Shown here piece by piece: positions 8,434 through 17,400 of a stretch of 64,000 nucleotides of DNA. A program made the position numbers and the translations under genes. Position 1 is the first letter of the stretch. Each line of letters begins with the position of its first letter. This DNA is from Burkholderia ubonensis subsp. mesacidophila (GTDB lineage Bacteria; Pseudomonadota; Gammaproteobacteria; Burkholderiales; Burkholderiaceae): positions 2,728,001 to 2,792,000 of the forward strand of contig NZ_CP020737.1 in the NCBI RefSeq assembly GCF_002097715.1, read 5' to 3'. The notes beneath the pieces are model-generated. The model was given only the letters and a program-made list of their open reading frames with translations, ran no database searches and had not been told where the DNA came from.

Positions 8434-9678
8434 ATGAACATGCCGAACATCAATCGCACAGTACTCCGAACGACCTTGATCGCGGCGGGCGTTGCGGCGC
8501 TGCTGTCGCTGTCCGCATGCGGCGGCTCCGGCACGCTGAGCCAGGGCACCGGCGGCTCGGGTTCCGGCTCGGGCGCCACGACCGCCACGGCGGGCGGCGC
8601 CGGCAGCGGCAACAGCTCGGGCAGCGGCTCCGGGGCCGACAGCACCACCACCGGCAGCACGTCCGGCGGCACGGGCAGCACATCCGGCACCGGCGGCACG
8701 CCGGCCAATGCGGTCGGCAAGACCGCCGCCGCGTCGAGCAACATCGTGACCGCCGCGGGCGGCGCAGTGTCCGGCATCGGCACGACCATCGCCGGCCAGA
8801 CGCTGCCGGGCGCGAGCCCCGCGACGACGCAAGGGCTCGGCGCGGTCGTGCAGGATACCGGCGCGGCCGTGACGACGCTCGGCAACGGCATCGGCTCGGG
8901 CCTCGGCCAGCTCGGCGCGTCGCCGAACCCGATCGGCACGACGGTCGCGAGCACGGGCGGCGTGGTCACGAATCTCGGCAACGCGGTCGCCGCGACCGGC
9001 GGCGTCGTCACGAGCGTCGGCTCGACCGGCTCGGCCCTGTCGCCGCTCGCGCCGGTCACGTCGCCGGTCGGCGGCGCGATCACGACGCTCGGCAACACGA
9101 TCGCGGGCGGCGGCGCGACGCTCGGCACGCAACTGTCGACCGGGCCGGTCGCGCAGGTGACGGGCGCCGCGAGCTCGGCGATCACGCCGATCACGTCGAC
9201 GGTCGGCTCGGTCACGCAGACCGTCGCGTCGAGCACGCCGCTCGGCGCGCCGCTCACGAATCTCGTCACGACCGTGGGCAACGCGGTCGCGGGCGCCGGC
9301 ACGACGCTCGCGAAGACCGGCGGCAACCCGGTCACGACCGGTGTCGGCAACGTCGTGACGGCCACCGGCAACACGGTCGCAACCACGGGCACGGCGCTGC
9401 TCGGCGGCGGCGGCAGCCCGGGCGCGGCCAACGCGCTCGCGCCGGTGACGGGACTCGTGTCGACGGCGACCGGCGCGCTCGGCGGCGCAACGGGCGGCGG
9501 TAGCCCGACGGGCGCGCTCACGTCGGCGGTCGGCACGGTGAGCGGCACTGTCGCGGGCGCCGCCGGCGGCGCGCCGGCAGGCGCGCTGACGGGCAGCAGC
9601 TCGGGTGGCACGCTGGCGAAGACTGGCGGCGGGCTGCTCGCACCCGTCACGACCGCGCTCGGCGGGCTGGTCAAGTAA
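8434..9678 (+). CDS. Gly/Thr/Ala-rich repeat lipoprotein
   Basis: The 414-residue product has a lipoprotein signal with lipobox LSAC and lipidation Cys at residue 29, so it should be anchored to the envelope. Residues 30-95 are a Gly/Ser/Thr linker. The rest is built of degenerate repeats around motifs such as TTLGN, NAVAxTGG, VTSVG and PVT, rich in Gly, Thr, Ala and Val with almost no charge. Automated pipelines often label such Burkholderia proteins collagen-like, but the Gly-x-y period is not kept here. Function unknown; an adhesive or surface-layer role is inference. The ribosome site GAGGACGCA precedes ATG. Confidence 0.85.
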   Translation: MNMPNINRTVLRTTLIAAGVAALLSLSACGGSGTLSQGTGGSGSGSGATTATAGGAGSGNSSGSGSGADSTTTGSTSGGTGSTSGTGGTPANAVGKTAAASSNIVTAAGGAVSGIGTTIAGQTLPGASPATTQGLGAVVQDTGAAVTTLGNGIGSGLGQLGASPNPIGTTVASTGGVVTNLGNAVAATGGVVTSVGSTGSALSPLAPVTSPVGGAITTLGNTIAGGGATLGTQLSTGPVAQVTGAASSAITPITSTVGSVTQTVASSTPLGAPLTNLVTTVGNAVAGAGTTLAKTGGNPVTTGVGNVVTATGNTVATTGTALLGGGGSPGAANALAPVTGLVSTATGALGGATGGGSPTGALTSAVGTVSGTVAGAAGGAPAGALTGSSSGGTLAKTGGGLLAPVTTALGGLVK

Positions 9679-10002
9679 CCCCCTCGCGGCCCCTGCGCAG
9701 TCGTTCGACACGGCGCGGGGGTCGCCGGCAAGCCGGCCACCGAAGGCTGCCGGCCGCTGCGACGCCATGCCGCACGGCCCGGCGCACCGGCCTCCGGCTC
9801 CGGTCGCCGCGATGCGCCGGCGCCCGCGCGCACGCCGCCGACCGCGGTTTTCGTGCGCCGATTCACGTCGCTCGCCCCCGTTCTTCGGCCTTTCCCGCCA
9901 GACACGGTAAACTCTCCCCTCGCATGGTGCGCCGCACGCACCCGCCTTCCATCGCCAGCCGCGTGCCTCCGGGCCGCCCCCGACCCTTGGAGTGAGTTTT
10001 CA
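9679..10002. other. Intergenic gap of 324 bp
   Basis: No gene is visible. The only signal seen is a -10-like TAAACT at about 9907-9912 without a convincing -35, which could serve the downstream PRC-barrel gene. The remainder is very GC-rich and shows no terminator with a T tract. Confidence 0.5.
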
Positions 10003-10962
10003 ATGAGCGGCGGATATCCGCTTCACGCGTCCCGCATGTCATTCCCGTCCACGACGTTCTTCCCGATCCTCGCCGCTGCCGCGCTGCTGTCCGGCTGCGG
10101 GCTGCTGCCGACCCAAAACCCGCCCGCGCCGATCAGCGAGGCGCTCGTCGAGCCGGTCGAGGAAACCGCCGGCGAACCGCTGACGATGCCGCCCGTACCC
10201 GCGCCGATCCGGCCCGAAGCCGAGGCGCCGAAGAAGCCGCAGCGCGAAGTCGCGCGGCCGAAGCCGGTCCAGCGTCCGGAGTCGCCGCCGCCGGCGCCGC
10301 CCGCGCCGGCCCCGCTCGTCGCGACGCGCATGCTCGACCGCACCCAGATCCGAGCGCTGCTCGACAGCGACGTGGCGCGGCGCAACGGCAAGGTGATCGG
10401 TCACGCGGTCGACATGGTGACCGATGCGAGCGGCAAGCCGCGGGAGATGATCGTCAACCTGCAGGGTTTCATGGGCGTCGGCGACCGCAAGGTCAGCTTC
10501 CCGTGGAACGTGTTCCGCTTTACGCCGGGCGGCAAGCGCGAGCCGATCGTGCTCGACGTGCCGTCGGGCGATCTGCCGCCGGCCGCCCGGCCGAAGGCGG
10601 TGCCGCTGTCAGGCTCGTCCGCCGCGTCGCCGGCCACGCGCCTGCCGGTGCTCGACAGCGACGTCGAACGGCCGAACGGCACGAGGATCGGCCGCGTCGT
10701 CGACGTGCTGATCGACCGCGACGCGCAGCCGCAGGCGGTCGTGCTCGACCTCGGCGGGCTCGTCAACACGGATCGCCGCTCGATCGCCGCGAACTGGGCC
10801 GCGCTGCGCTTCGTCACGCGCGACAAGACGCTGCGCCCGCAGCTCGACCTCAACGACGCGCAGATCAAGGCGTCGCCGCCCTACGCGGCGGACAAGCCGC
10901 TCGTCGCCGTCTCGCCGCCGCCCGCCCCCGCGCCGGCCTCGTCTGCGAGTGCCACGCGATGA
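10003..10962 (+). CDS. Double PRC-barrel lipoprotein
   Basis: The 319-residue product has a lipoprotein-type signal (LLSGC, Cys at residue 32), a Pro/Ala/Glu-rich linker (residues 40-105) and two PRC-barrel-like repeats at about 115-175 and 214-272 that align with each other: LLDSDVARRNGKVIGHAVD and VLDSDVERPNGTRIGRVVD. PRC barrels bind protein partners or small ligands; here they would be periplasmic. The ATG at 10003 has GGAG 10 bp upstream. An in-frame ATG at 10036 would give a more typical signal peptide but has no ribosome site. The stop overlaps the next start (ATGA). Confidence 0.82.
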   Translation: MSGGYPLHASRMSFPSTTFFPILAAAALLSGCGLLPTQNPPAPISEALVEPVEETAGEPLTMPPVPAPIRPEAEAPKKPQREVARPKPVQRPESPPPAPPAPAPLVATRMLDRTQIRALLDSDVARRNGKVIGHAVDMVTDASGKPREMIVNLQGFMGVGDRKVSFPWNVFRFTPGGKREPIVLDVPSGDLPPAARPKAVPLSGSSAASPATRLPVLDSDVERPNGTRIGRVVDVLIDRDAQPQAVVLDLGGLVNTDRRSIAANWAALRFVTRDKTLRPQLDLNDAQIKASPPYAADKPLVAVSPPPAPAPASSASATR

Positions 10963-12227
10963 CGATCCACCAGACCGTCAGCGTGCGCAGCCTCCGGGCG
11001 CTCGACTGGCTGAACTTCTTCGTGGCAAACGTTCAAACGGGCTTCGGTCCGTTCATTGCGTCGTACCTCGCGTCGCACAAGTGGACGCAAGGCGAGATCG
11101 GCATGGTGCTGTCGATCGGCACGATCAGCGCGATGGTGAGCCAGGTACCGGGCGGCGCGGCCGTCGATGCGCTGAAGAACAAGAAAGGCGCGGCCGCGTG
11201 GGCGATCGCGGCGATCATCCTGTCCGCGGTGCTGCTGGCCGCGAGCCCGACGATCGTGCCGGTGATCGCGGCCGAGGTATTCCACGGCTTCGCGAGCTGC
11301 ATGCTGGTGCCGGCGATGGCGGCGATCTCGTTCTCGCTGGTCGGCCGCGCGGACCTCGGCGACCGGCTCGGCCGCAACGCGCGCTGGGCGTCGATCGGCA
11401 GCGCGGTCGCGGCGGGCCTGATGGGGCTTACCGGCGAATACTTCTCCGCGCGCGCGGTGTTCTGGCTGACCGCCGTGCTCGCGCTGCCCGCGCTGTTCGC
11501 GCTCGCGATGATCCAGCCGACCCATACGGTGATCCCGCATGGCGGCGGCAAGCATGACGACAAGGACGACCGCGACGGCGAGGAACGCGAGACGCTGCTC
11601 GAGCTGCTGCGCGACCGGCGGATGCTGACTTTCGCCGCGTGCGTCGTGCTGTTCCACCTGTCGAACGCGGCGATGCTGAACCTCGCGGCCGGCGAAGTGA
11701 CGGCCGGCATGGGCGAGAACGTGCAGCTCGTGATCGCCGCGTGCATCATCGTGCCGCAGGCGATCGTCGCGATGCTGTCGCCGTGGGTCGGCCGCTCCGC
11801 GCAGCGCTGGGGCCGCCGGCCGATCCTGTTGCTCGGCTTCTCGGCGCTGCCGGTGCGCGCGCTCCTGTTCGCCGGCGTGAGCAGCCCGTACCTGCTCGTG
11901 CCGGTGCAGATGCTCGACGGCATCAGCGCCGCCGTGTTCGGCGTGATGCTGCCGCTGATCGCCGCGGACGTCGCAGGCGGCAAGGGCCGCTACAACCTGT
12001 GCATCGGGTTGTTCGGCCTCGCGGCGGGAATCGGCGCGACCTTCAGCACGGCCGTGGCCGGCTACATCGCCGACCATTTCGGCAATGCGGTCAGCTTCTT
12101 CGGGCTCGCCGCGGCCGGCGCGCTCGCGGTGCTGCTCGTGTGGCTCGCGATGCCGGAAACGCGCGTCGAGAACGGCGACGATCAGGCCGAGGCGCCCGCC
12201 CCCGCGTCGCCCGAGCAGGTGCGCTGA
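10959..12227 (+). CDS. MFS transporter
   Basis: The 422-residue protein has about 12 hydrophobic segments in two halves joined by a charged loop (HGGGKHDDKDDRDGEERE, about residues 190-207), the standard major facilitator layout. The loop after the second helix, GGAAVDALKNKKG, corresponds to the GxxxDrxGrr/k signature. Substrate is not evident. The ATG at 10959 overlaps the stop of the PRC-barrel gene, so the two are translationally coupled; a link in function is inference. FUSC follows 40 bp later. Confidence 0.9.
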   Translation: MTIHQTVSVRSLRALDWLNFFVANVQTGFGPFIASYLASHKWTQGEIGMVLSIGTISAMVSQVPGGAAVDALKNKKGAAAWAIAAIILSAVLLAASPTIVPVIAAEVFHGFASCMLVPAMAAISFSLVGRADLGDRLGRNARWASIGSAVAAGLMGLTGEYFSARAVFWLTAVLALPALFALAMIQPTHTVIPHGGGKHDDKDDRDGEERETLLELLRDRRMLTFAACVVLFHLSNAAMLNLAAGEVTAGMGENVQLVIAACIIVPQAIVAMLSPWVGRSAQRWGRRPILLLGFSALPVRALLFAGVSSPYLLVPVQMLDGISAAVFGVMLPLIAADVAGGKGRYNLCIGLFGLAAGIGATFSTAVAGYIADHFGNAVSFFGLAAAGALAVLLVWLAMPETRVENGDDQAEAPAPASPEQVR

Positions 12228-12267
12228 TGCGGGGCGCCCGCATCACCCGATCCATGGCAGCCAGACG

Positions 12268-12831
12268 ATGAATACGCTCAGGACACTCAACGAAACCCGG
12301 CAGCAGATCCAGCAGTCGATCTTCGACCTGTTCAAGGGGCTGTCGCTGCGCCAGCGGCTCGTGCAAGGCGGGCTGATGGCGCTGCAGGCCGTCTGCGGCG
12401 CGTGCCTCGCCTACGGCATCGGGCGCGCGCTGCACACCGAGCAGGCAGTCTGGGCCGCGATCACCGCGATCGCGGTCACCCAGCACAACTACGCGGACAC
12501 GATGTCGCTGTCGCGCGACCAATTCGTCGGCGCGATGGTCGGCGGCGTGCTCGGCTTCGCGGGCGCCGCGCTCGGCGGCGGCGGCCACGACATGGTCGCC
12601 TATGCGATCGCGGTCGCGGTCGTGATCGTCAGCTGCTGGTGCCTGAACGTCGGCAGCGCGGCGCGGCTCGGCGGCGTCACCGCGACGATCGTGATGCTGT
12701 TTCCGGGCAGCGGCCCGCTGTGGGACATGCCGCTCGTGCGGCTCGGCGAGGTGACGCTCGGCACGGTGTGCGCGCTCGGCGTGTGCTGGGCGACGTCGAA
12801 GATCGAGCGGCGCTGGGTTGCGCGCGCGTAG
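12268..12831 (+). CDS. FUSC-like inner-membrane protein
   Basis: The 187-residue protein has a short cytoplasmic N-terminus and about five to six membrane helices, including VWAAITAIAVTQHNY, a hallmark of the fusaric-acid-resistance/aromatic-acid exporter (FUSC) membrane domain. Full FUSC pumps are 600-700 residues with two such domains and a cytoplasmic part, so this is a single membrane half. It may act as a dimer or with partners. Substrate unknown. It follows the MFS gene on the same strand. Confidence 0.82.
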   Translation: MNTLRTLNETRQQIQQSIFDLFKGLSLRQRLVQGGLMALQAVCGACLAYGIGRALHTEQAVWAAITAIAVTQHNYADTMSLSRDQFVGAMVGGVLGFAGAALGGGGHDMVAYAIAVAVVIVSCWCLNVGSAARLGGVTATIVMLFPGSGPLWDMPLVRLGEVTLGTVCALGVCWATSKIERRWVARA

Positions 12832-12861
12832 CGCGACTATGTGAATGGTTGGCCGGCGTTC

Positions 12862-12883
12862 GCCGGGCGCAGGCACGCCCGGC
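12862..12883. terminator. Hairpin between convergent genes
   Basis: GCCGGGCG and CGCCCGGC form an 8-bp perfect stem with a 6-nt loop between the FUSC stop and the RcnB-like stop on the other strand. It lacks a T tract, so termination is only probable. Confidence 0.4.
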
Positions 12884-12895
12884 AGGCGCGAGCGA

Positions 12896-13276
12896 TTACG
12901 GGCCGACCCGCAGCACGACGCCCGAGCCGATCTGCACGAGCAGGTAGTCCCCGCCGATGCCGACCCAGTGATAGCCGCGCGGCGGCGCGCTCAGGCGATA
13001 GCCTCGCCAGTCGTCGACCACGTACTGGCGGTCGCGGAATTCGTCGGGCAGCCGGTCGCCCTTGCGCCATTCGCGGCGCGGCTCGTCCGCCCAGCGCGGC
13101 GGCGCATCGTCGCCGTGCCGCATCTGGCCGGGCGGCATGTGCTTCGGCCCGTGACCATGCTGCATCCCGGGGCCGCCGTGGTGGCCATTCCCTTGCTCGT
13201 CCTGGGCCATCGCGAGCGGCGTAGCGAAACTCGCCGCGATCACTGCGACCCACATCATGCGATGCGTCTTCTTCAT
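12896..13276 (-). CDS. RcnB-family periplasmic protein
   Basis: The 126-residue product has a Sec signal peptide (cleavage after AMA), a His/Gly/Met/Pro-rich segment (residues 29-60, with GNGHHGGPGMQHGHGPKHMP) and a C-terminal RcnB-type domain with WRKGDRLPDEFR, YVVDDWRGYRLSAPPRGYHW and LVQIGSGVVL. RcnB in E. coli affects nickel/cobalt homeostasis in the periplasm; the His-rich stretch suggests metal binding here. The ATG at 13276 is preferred over one 63 bp upstream because GGAGGGAAC directly precedes it. Confidence 0.88.
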   Translation of the reverse strand: MKKTHRMMWVAVIAASFATPLAMAQDEQGNGHHGGPGMQHGHGPKHMPPGQMRHGDDAPPRWADEPRREWRKGDRLPDEFRDRQYVVDDWRGYRLSAPPRGYHWVGIGGDYLLVQIGSGVVLRVGP

Positions 13277-13381
13277 GCGTTCCCTCCGTGTTGTTCGGTC
13301 GAATGAAACGACTGCGGACTGCGCAGTGAAGACTATCACGCCGGCATGACAGCGAACGCGCGGCGGCTCGCCGCGCGTCCG

Positions 13382-15163
13382 TCAGGCCGCCTGTTGCTGG
13401 TACTGGATGCGATGCAGGTGCGCGTACAGGCCGCCGTGGCGCAGCAGTTCGTCGTGGGTGCCCTCTTCGGCGATCTTGCCGGCCTCGAGCACGAGGATGC
13501 GGTCGGCGCGCTCGATCGTCGACAGGCGGTGCGCGATCACGAGCGTCGTGCGGCCTTCCATCAGCCGCTCGAGCGCCGCCTGCACGTGGCGCTCCGATTC
13601 GGAATCGAGCGCCGACGTGGCTTCGTCGAGGATCAGGATCGGCGCGTCCTTGTAGATCGCACGCGCGATCGCGAGACGCTGGCGCTGGCCGCCGGACAAG
13701 CGCATCCCGTTGCCGCCGACGACCGTGTCCAGCCCGTCGGGCATCGCGGCGACCGCGTCCGCGAGGTTCGCCGCCTCGAGCGCGGCCTGCACGCGCACGC
13801 GATCCGGCGCTTGCCCGTAGGCGACGTTCGCGGCGATCGTGTCGTTGAACAGCACGACGTCCTGGCTCACCATCGCCATCTGGCTGCGCAGCGCATGGAT
13901 GTCGTAGTCGGCGATCGGCACGCCGTCGAGCAGAACCGAGCCGCCGGTCGGATCGAAGAAGCGCGGCAGCAGGTTCACGAGCGTCGTCTTGCCGCTGCCG
14001 GACGGCCCCGCAAGCGCCACCATCTCGCCCGGCGCGACCTTGAACGAGATCCGGTCGAGCGTCGGCCGCTCGGCCGCGCCGTAGTCGAACGTCACGCCGC
14101 GGAACTCGATCTCGCCGCGCGCGGCGGCGAGCGGCCGCCCGCCGCCGCGCGGCTCGACCGGCTCGTCGATCAGGCCGAAGATCAGCTCGGCGGCCGTCAT
14201 CCCGCGCTGCAGCGGCTGGTTCACGTCGATCAGGTGCTTGAGCGGCGAGATCACCAGCAGCATCGAGGTCACGAATGCCACGAAGCCGCCGACCGTCGTC
14301 TGGTCGTTCGACGATTGAAAGACCGCGATCGTGATCACGACCGCGAGCGCGATCGACGCAAGAAACTGCGTGATCGGCTGCGCAAGACCGCCCGAGATCG
14401 TCATCCGCATCGCATAGCCGCGCAGGCGCTTGCTCATCGCGGTGAAGCGGTCGATTTCGTACGGCTCGCCGTTATGCACCTTGACGACCTTGTAGCCGCC
14501 GACCGTCTCCTCGACGATGTACGACAGCTCGTTGGTGAGCGTCTGGTGCTCGCGGTTCAGGCGGCGCAGCCGGCGGTTGATCTTGCTGACGAGCCAGCCG
14601 ATGCCCGGCAGGATCACCGCGACGATCAGCGTGAGCCGCCAGTTCAGGTAGAACAGGTAGCCGAGCAGGAAGATCACCGTCAACGAGTCGCGCACGAGCG
14701 TGACCATCACGCCCGTCAGCACCGAGAGAATCTGGTTGACCTCGAAGACGATCGCGTTGATCACCGTGCTCGCGGTCTCGCGCTGGAAGAACGACGCGCC
14801 GGTGTGGATCATCCGCTCGAACATCCGCAGTCGCAGATCAAGCAGAATCCGGTTCGACACGTAGCTCAACAGGTAGCCGGACGCATATTGGGCCACCCCG
14901 CGCACGAGCGCGAGGCCGATCACCGCCAGCGGCACGAGCCACTTCGCCTGGTCGGCGCTTTTGGCGCCGAACCCGTGGTCGAGCAGCGGCTTGAGCAAGG
15001 CCGGAATGCCTGCCTCCGTCGCTGCGACGACCGCCATCGTTGCAATGGCCAGCACGACGAAGCCCAGCAGCGGGCGGATCAACGGCCAGAGACGCTTGAA
15101 CACGGTCGAAGGCGACGTGCCCTCACCGCTCATGGGTTTGCGCAAGGTGTTCTGACTATCCAA
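13382..15163 (-). CDS. msbA: Lipid A export ABC transporter MsbA
   Basis: MsbA is the homodimeric flippase that moves lipid A-core across the inner membrane. The 593-residue product has six membrane helices (residues 30-310) and a nucleotide-binding domain with Walker [10 protein letters not shown], signature [14 protein letters not shown], Walker [13 protein letters not shown] and the H-loop IAHRLST. The start is a TTG at 15163 with AAGGA at good spacing; an ATG at 15133 is an alternative. It stands at the edge of an LPS glycosyltransferase cluster transcribed from the other side, which fits its role. Confidence 0.96.
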   Translation of the reverse strand: MDSQNTLRKPMSGEGTSPSTVFKRLWPLIRPLLGFVVLAIATMAVVAATEAGIPALLKPLLDHGFGAKSADQAKWLVPLAVIGLALVRGVAQYASGYLLSYVSNRILLDLRLRMFERMIHTGASFFQRETASTVINAIVFEVNQILSVLTGVMVTLVRDSLTVIFLLGYLFYLNWRLTLIVAVILPGIGWLVSKINRRLRRLNREHQTLTNELSYIVEETVGGYKVVKVHNGEPYEIDRFTAMSKRLRGYAMRMTISGGLAQPITQFLASIALAVVITIAVFQSSNDQTTVGGFVAFVTSMLLVISPLKHLIDVNQPLQRGMTAAELIFGLIDEPVEPRGGGRPLAAARGEIEFRGVTFDYGAAERPTLDRISFKVAPGEMVALAGPSGSGKTTLVNLLPRFFDPTGGSVLLDGVPIADYDIHALRSQMAMVSQDVVLFNDTIAANVAYGQAPDRVRVQAALEAANLADAVAAMPDGLDTVVGGNGMRLSGGQRQRLAIARAIYKDAPILILDEATSALDSESERHVQAALERLMEGRTTLVIAHRLSTIERADRILVLEAGKIAEEGTHDELLRHGGLYAHLHRIQYQQQAA

Positions 15164-15341
15164 AGCTATCCTTGTGAGCCGGCAGGTCGGCTCGTGAGGT
15201 CATATGGGCCGGCGCACGCCGGGCCCCAAAAAAGGCCCATTATTATATCCGCATTGATTCCACGCACCGCCCGGCGTCGGCCTCGCTGGAGGTATACTCT
15301 GCATCCCGCCGCACCCACCTGCGGCGTCTCAGCTCCCCTCG
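15164..15341. promoter_or_regulatory. Divergent promoter region msbA / glycosyltransferase
   Basis: The 178-bp gap holds a perfect TATAAT on the minus strand (15247-15242), placed to start msbA mRNA about 70 nt before the gene, and a TATACT on the plus strand (15293-15298) about 45 bp before the GT2 gene. Neither has a good -35 box, so activator help is possible. Confidence 0.45.
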
Positions 15342-16130
15342 ATGACCGAACCCACGCTGGGCGTCGCGCTGATCGCGCGAAACGCCGCCGACCAACTGGC
15401 ATCCTGCCTCACCGCCTTGTCTTTCGCCGACGACATCGTTGTCGTCGAGCATGGCAGCAGCGACGACACCGCCGCGATCGCGCGCGCGCACGGTGCGCGC
15501 GTCATGGTCACCGGCGACTGGCCCGGCTTCGGGCCTCAGAAGAATCGGGCTGTCGCGGCGCTCGCGACCGACTGGATCCTGTCGATCGACACCGACGAAA
15601 TCGTCACGCCGGAACTTGCCGACGCGATCCGGGCCGCCATCCGCGCGCCGCGCGCAGACGTCTATGCGGTCGATCGCCTGTCGAGCTTCTGCGGACAATG
15701 GATCCGGCACAGCGGCTGGTATCCGGACTGGATTCCGCGACTGTTCCGCCGCGGCAGCGCCCACTTCTCCGACGACCTGGTCCACGAGCGGCTCGTGTTC
15801 GCAAGCACGGCCGTCCGCCTCGGCGGCAAGCTGCTGCACTACTCGTATGAAGATTTCGAAGCGGTGCTGCGCAAACTCGACGCCTATTCGAGTGCGGGTG
15901 CCCGGCAGCGGCTCGCAGCCGGACAACGTGGGGGATTCCGCAAGGCATTGCTGCGGGGCAGCTGGGCATTCGTGCGCACTTACCTGCTGCGCCGCGGCTT
16001 CCTGGACGGCCGCGCCGGGTTCATGATCGCAATCTTCAACGCCGAGACCGTCTACTACCGTTTCCTCAAGCTCGACCACGCAGCCCGGCTGCGCGACAGC
16101 GAGACGGACGCCCGCCAGTCGAGCCGCTGA
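15342..16130 (+). CDS. GT2 glycosyltransferase, WaaE/KdtX-like (LPS core)
   Basis: The 262-residue protein is a GT-A fold family 2 enzyme: TLGVALIARNAADQLASCL at the N-terminus, VVVEHGSSDDT, WPGFGPQKNRAVA and the metal-binding DTDE (about residues 87-90). The pattern follows WaaE/KdtX enzymes that add glucose to the inner-core heptose of LPS. It has no membrane helix and would act at the cytoplasmic face. Its stop lies only 8 bp from the stop of the convergent GT9 gene. Exact sugar and acceptor are not deducible. Confidence 0.88.
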   Translation: MTEPTLGVALIARNAADQLASCLTALSFADDIVVVEHGSSDDTAAIARAHGARVMVTGDWPGFGPQKNRAVAALATDWILSIDTDEIVTPELADAIRAAIRAPRADVYAVDRLSSFCGQWIRHSGWYPDWIPRLFRRGSAHFSDDLVHERLVFASTAVRLGGKLLHYSYEDFEAVLRKLDAYSSAGARQRLAAGQRGGFRKALLRGSWAFVRTYLLRRGFLDGRAGFMIAIFNAETVYYRFLKLDHAARLRDSETDARQSSR

Positions 16131-16138
16131 GCCAGCAG

Positions 16139-17317
16139 TTACCGCTGCGGTTTCGGCAACGGCACGCTGATCTCTGCCGACACGTCGCTGTGCGGCGCCG
16201 GCATGCCGAGCATTTCTGCGGCGGCGGCAATCACGCGCGATATAGACAGCCCGGTCAAGCAGTCGCTCGTACTGTCGACGCGGCGCTCACAGCCCTCCTG
16301 CCGGCACGGTACGCAATCGCCATCGCCTTGAAGCAGATAGACGTTGCCTTGACGGCCCGAGCCGCGCCGCTGCCAGGGCATCTCGCCATCGGCCGGCCAG
16401 TGCTGCGGCCACGGGCCCCAGCGCACCGGATCGGACGGGCCGAACAGCGCGAGCGTCGGCGTCCCGCACGCGGCAGCCACGTGGGTCGCCCCCGTATCGG
16501 GCCCGACAAAGAGCTTCGCTTGCCGAATGACATCGGCCGTCTCCCCGAAGCTCAATTCCCCGACGAAGTTCACCACCGGTTCGCCAGCCGCCGCAATCAC
16601 TTCTTCGGCATAGGCGCGCTCCGCATCGCCCGGGCCGCCCGTCAACGCGACCGCATAGCCATTTGAACGGAGCCAGCGCACCAGGCCGGCCCAGCCGTCG
16701 ACGCGCCATTGCTTGTAGCGGTACATCGGCGAAGGATGCACGACGGCAAGCGGCTGGCCTTCCCGCGCGGCGGGCGGTGCAGCAAGGCGCGCGCGCAGCC
16801 ATTCGCGGCGCATCGGGTCAGCGCTCGACGGCGCAACGACCTCGCCCACCGGGGCGACGCCAACGAGCGGCGCAAGCGACAGGCCGCTCGCGACAATATG
16901 GTCATCCAGTTGGTGGTCGGGCGCGATCCGGTGCAGCATCAGCCGCGCCGTGCGCGTGATGCGTTGCGAATCGACAAGCCCGACGCGCTTGCGGCCCGCG
17001 AACCATGCGTAGAATCGCGCGCGGTCCGAGCTGGTCACCGCGAGCGAAAGGTCGTAGCGACGCCATAGCCGCAACGCATCCGCGAGCCGCTCCTTCGGCT
17101 TCGCGCGCCGCTCGACCACGATCACGTTGCGGATATCCGGATTGCCTTCAAGCACGCTTTCGGTACCGCGAAAGACGACCATGTCGATCGCCACGTCGGG
17201 CCAATGCTGCTTGAAAGAATGGACGAGCGGCGTCGCAAGCAGTACGTCGCCGATGCGCCGCGTACATGCGACGAGGATGGCCTGCGGGGGACGGGCGAAA
17301 GAAAGCGCGGAGTTCAC
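16139..17317 (-). CDS. GT9 glycosyltransferase (heptosyltransferase-like)
   Basis: The protein (392 residues from a GTG at 17317) is a family 9 glycosyltransferase of the WaaC/WaaF/WaaQ type. It opens with ILVACTRRIGDVLLATPLVHS, the second Rossmann half holds AVVHPSPMYRYKQWRVDGW, and the donor site is FVGPDTGATHVAAACGTPTLALFGPSDP. These enzymes transfer heptose (or a related sugar) to the LPS inner core. The frame is open upstream to 17446, but that part overlaps the end of the ligase gene and has no family similarity; GTG 17317 is a choice by alignment, without a strong ribosome site. Confidence 0.88.
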   Translation of the reverse strand: MNSALSFARPPQAILVACTRRIGDVLLATPLVHSFKQHWPDVAIDMVVFRGTESVLEGNPDIRNVIVVERRAKPKERLADALRLWRRYDLSLAVTSSDRARFYAWFAGRKRVGLVDSQRITRTARLMLHRIAPDHQLDDHIVASGLSLAPLVGVAPVGEVVAPSSADPMRREWLRARLAAPPAAREGQPLAVVHPSPMYRYKQWRVDGWAGLVRWLRSNGYAVALTGGPGDAERAYAEEVIAAAGEPVVNFVGELSFGETADVIRQAKLFVGPDTGATHVAAACGTPTLALFGPSDPVRWGPWPQHWPADGEMPWQRRGSGRQGNVYLLQGDGDCVPCRQEGCERRVDSTSDCLTGLSISRVIAAAAEMLGMPAPHSDVSAEISVPLPKPQR

Positions 17318-17400
17318 GGCGGTCGGTACGAGGATTCGTTTTGATTCTAGCGCAAGGGCCCGCTTGAGCGCGGGCGGGTAATCATGTGGGGCGGACGGAA

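Noticed and set aside
8251..9941. Two minus-strand frames of about 500 codons opposite the repeat lipoprotein
   Set aside because: They arise from the repetitive GC-rich coding sequence; the plus strand has a start, ribosome site and lipobox.
13346..15850. Plus-strand open frame of 834 codons across msbA
   Set aside because: An antisense shadow of msbA; highly Arg/Asp-rich composition and no ribosome site.
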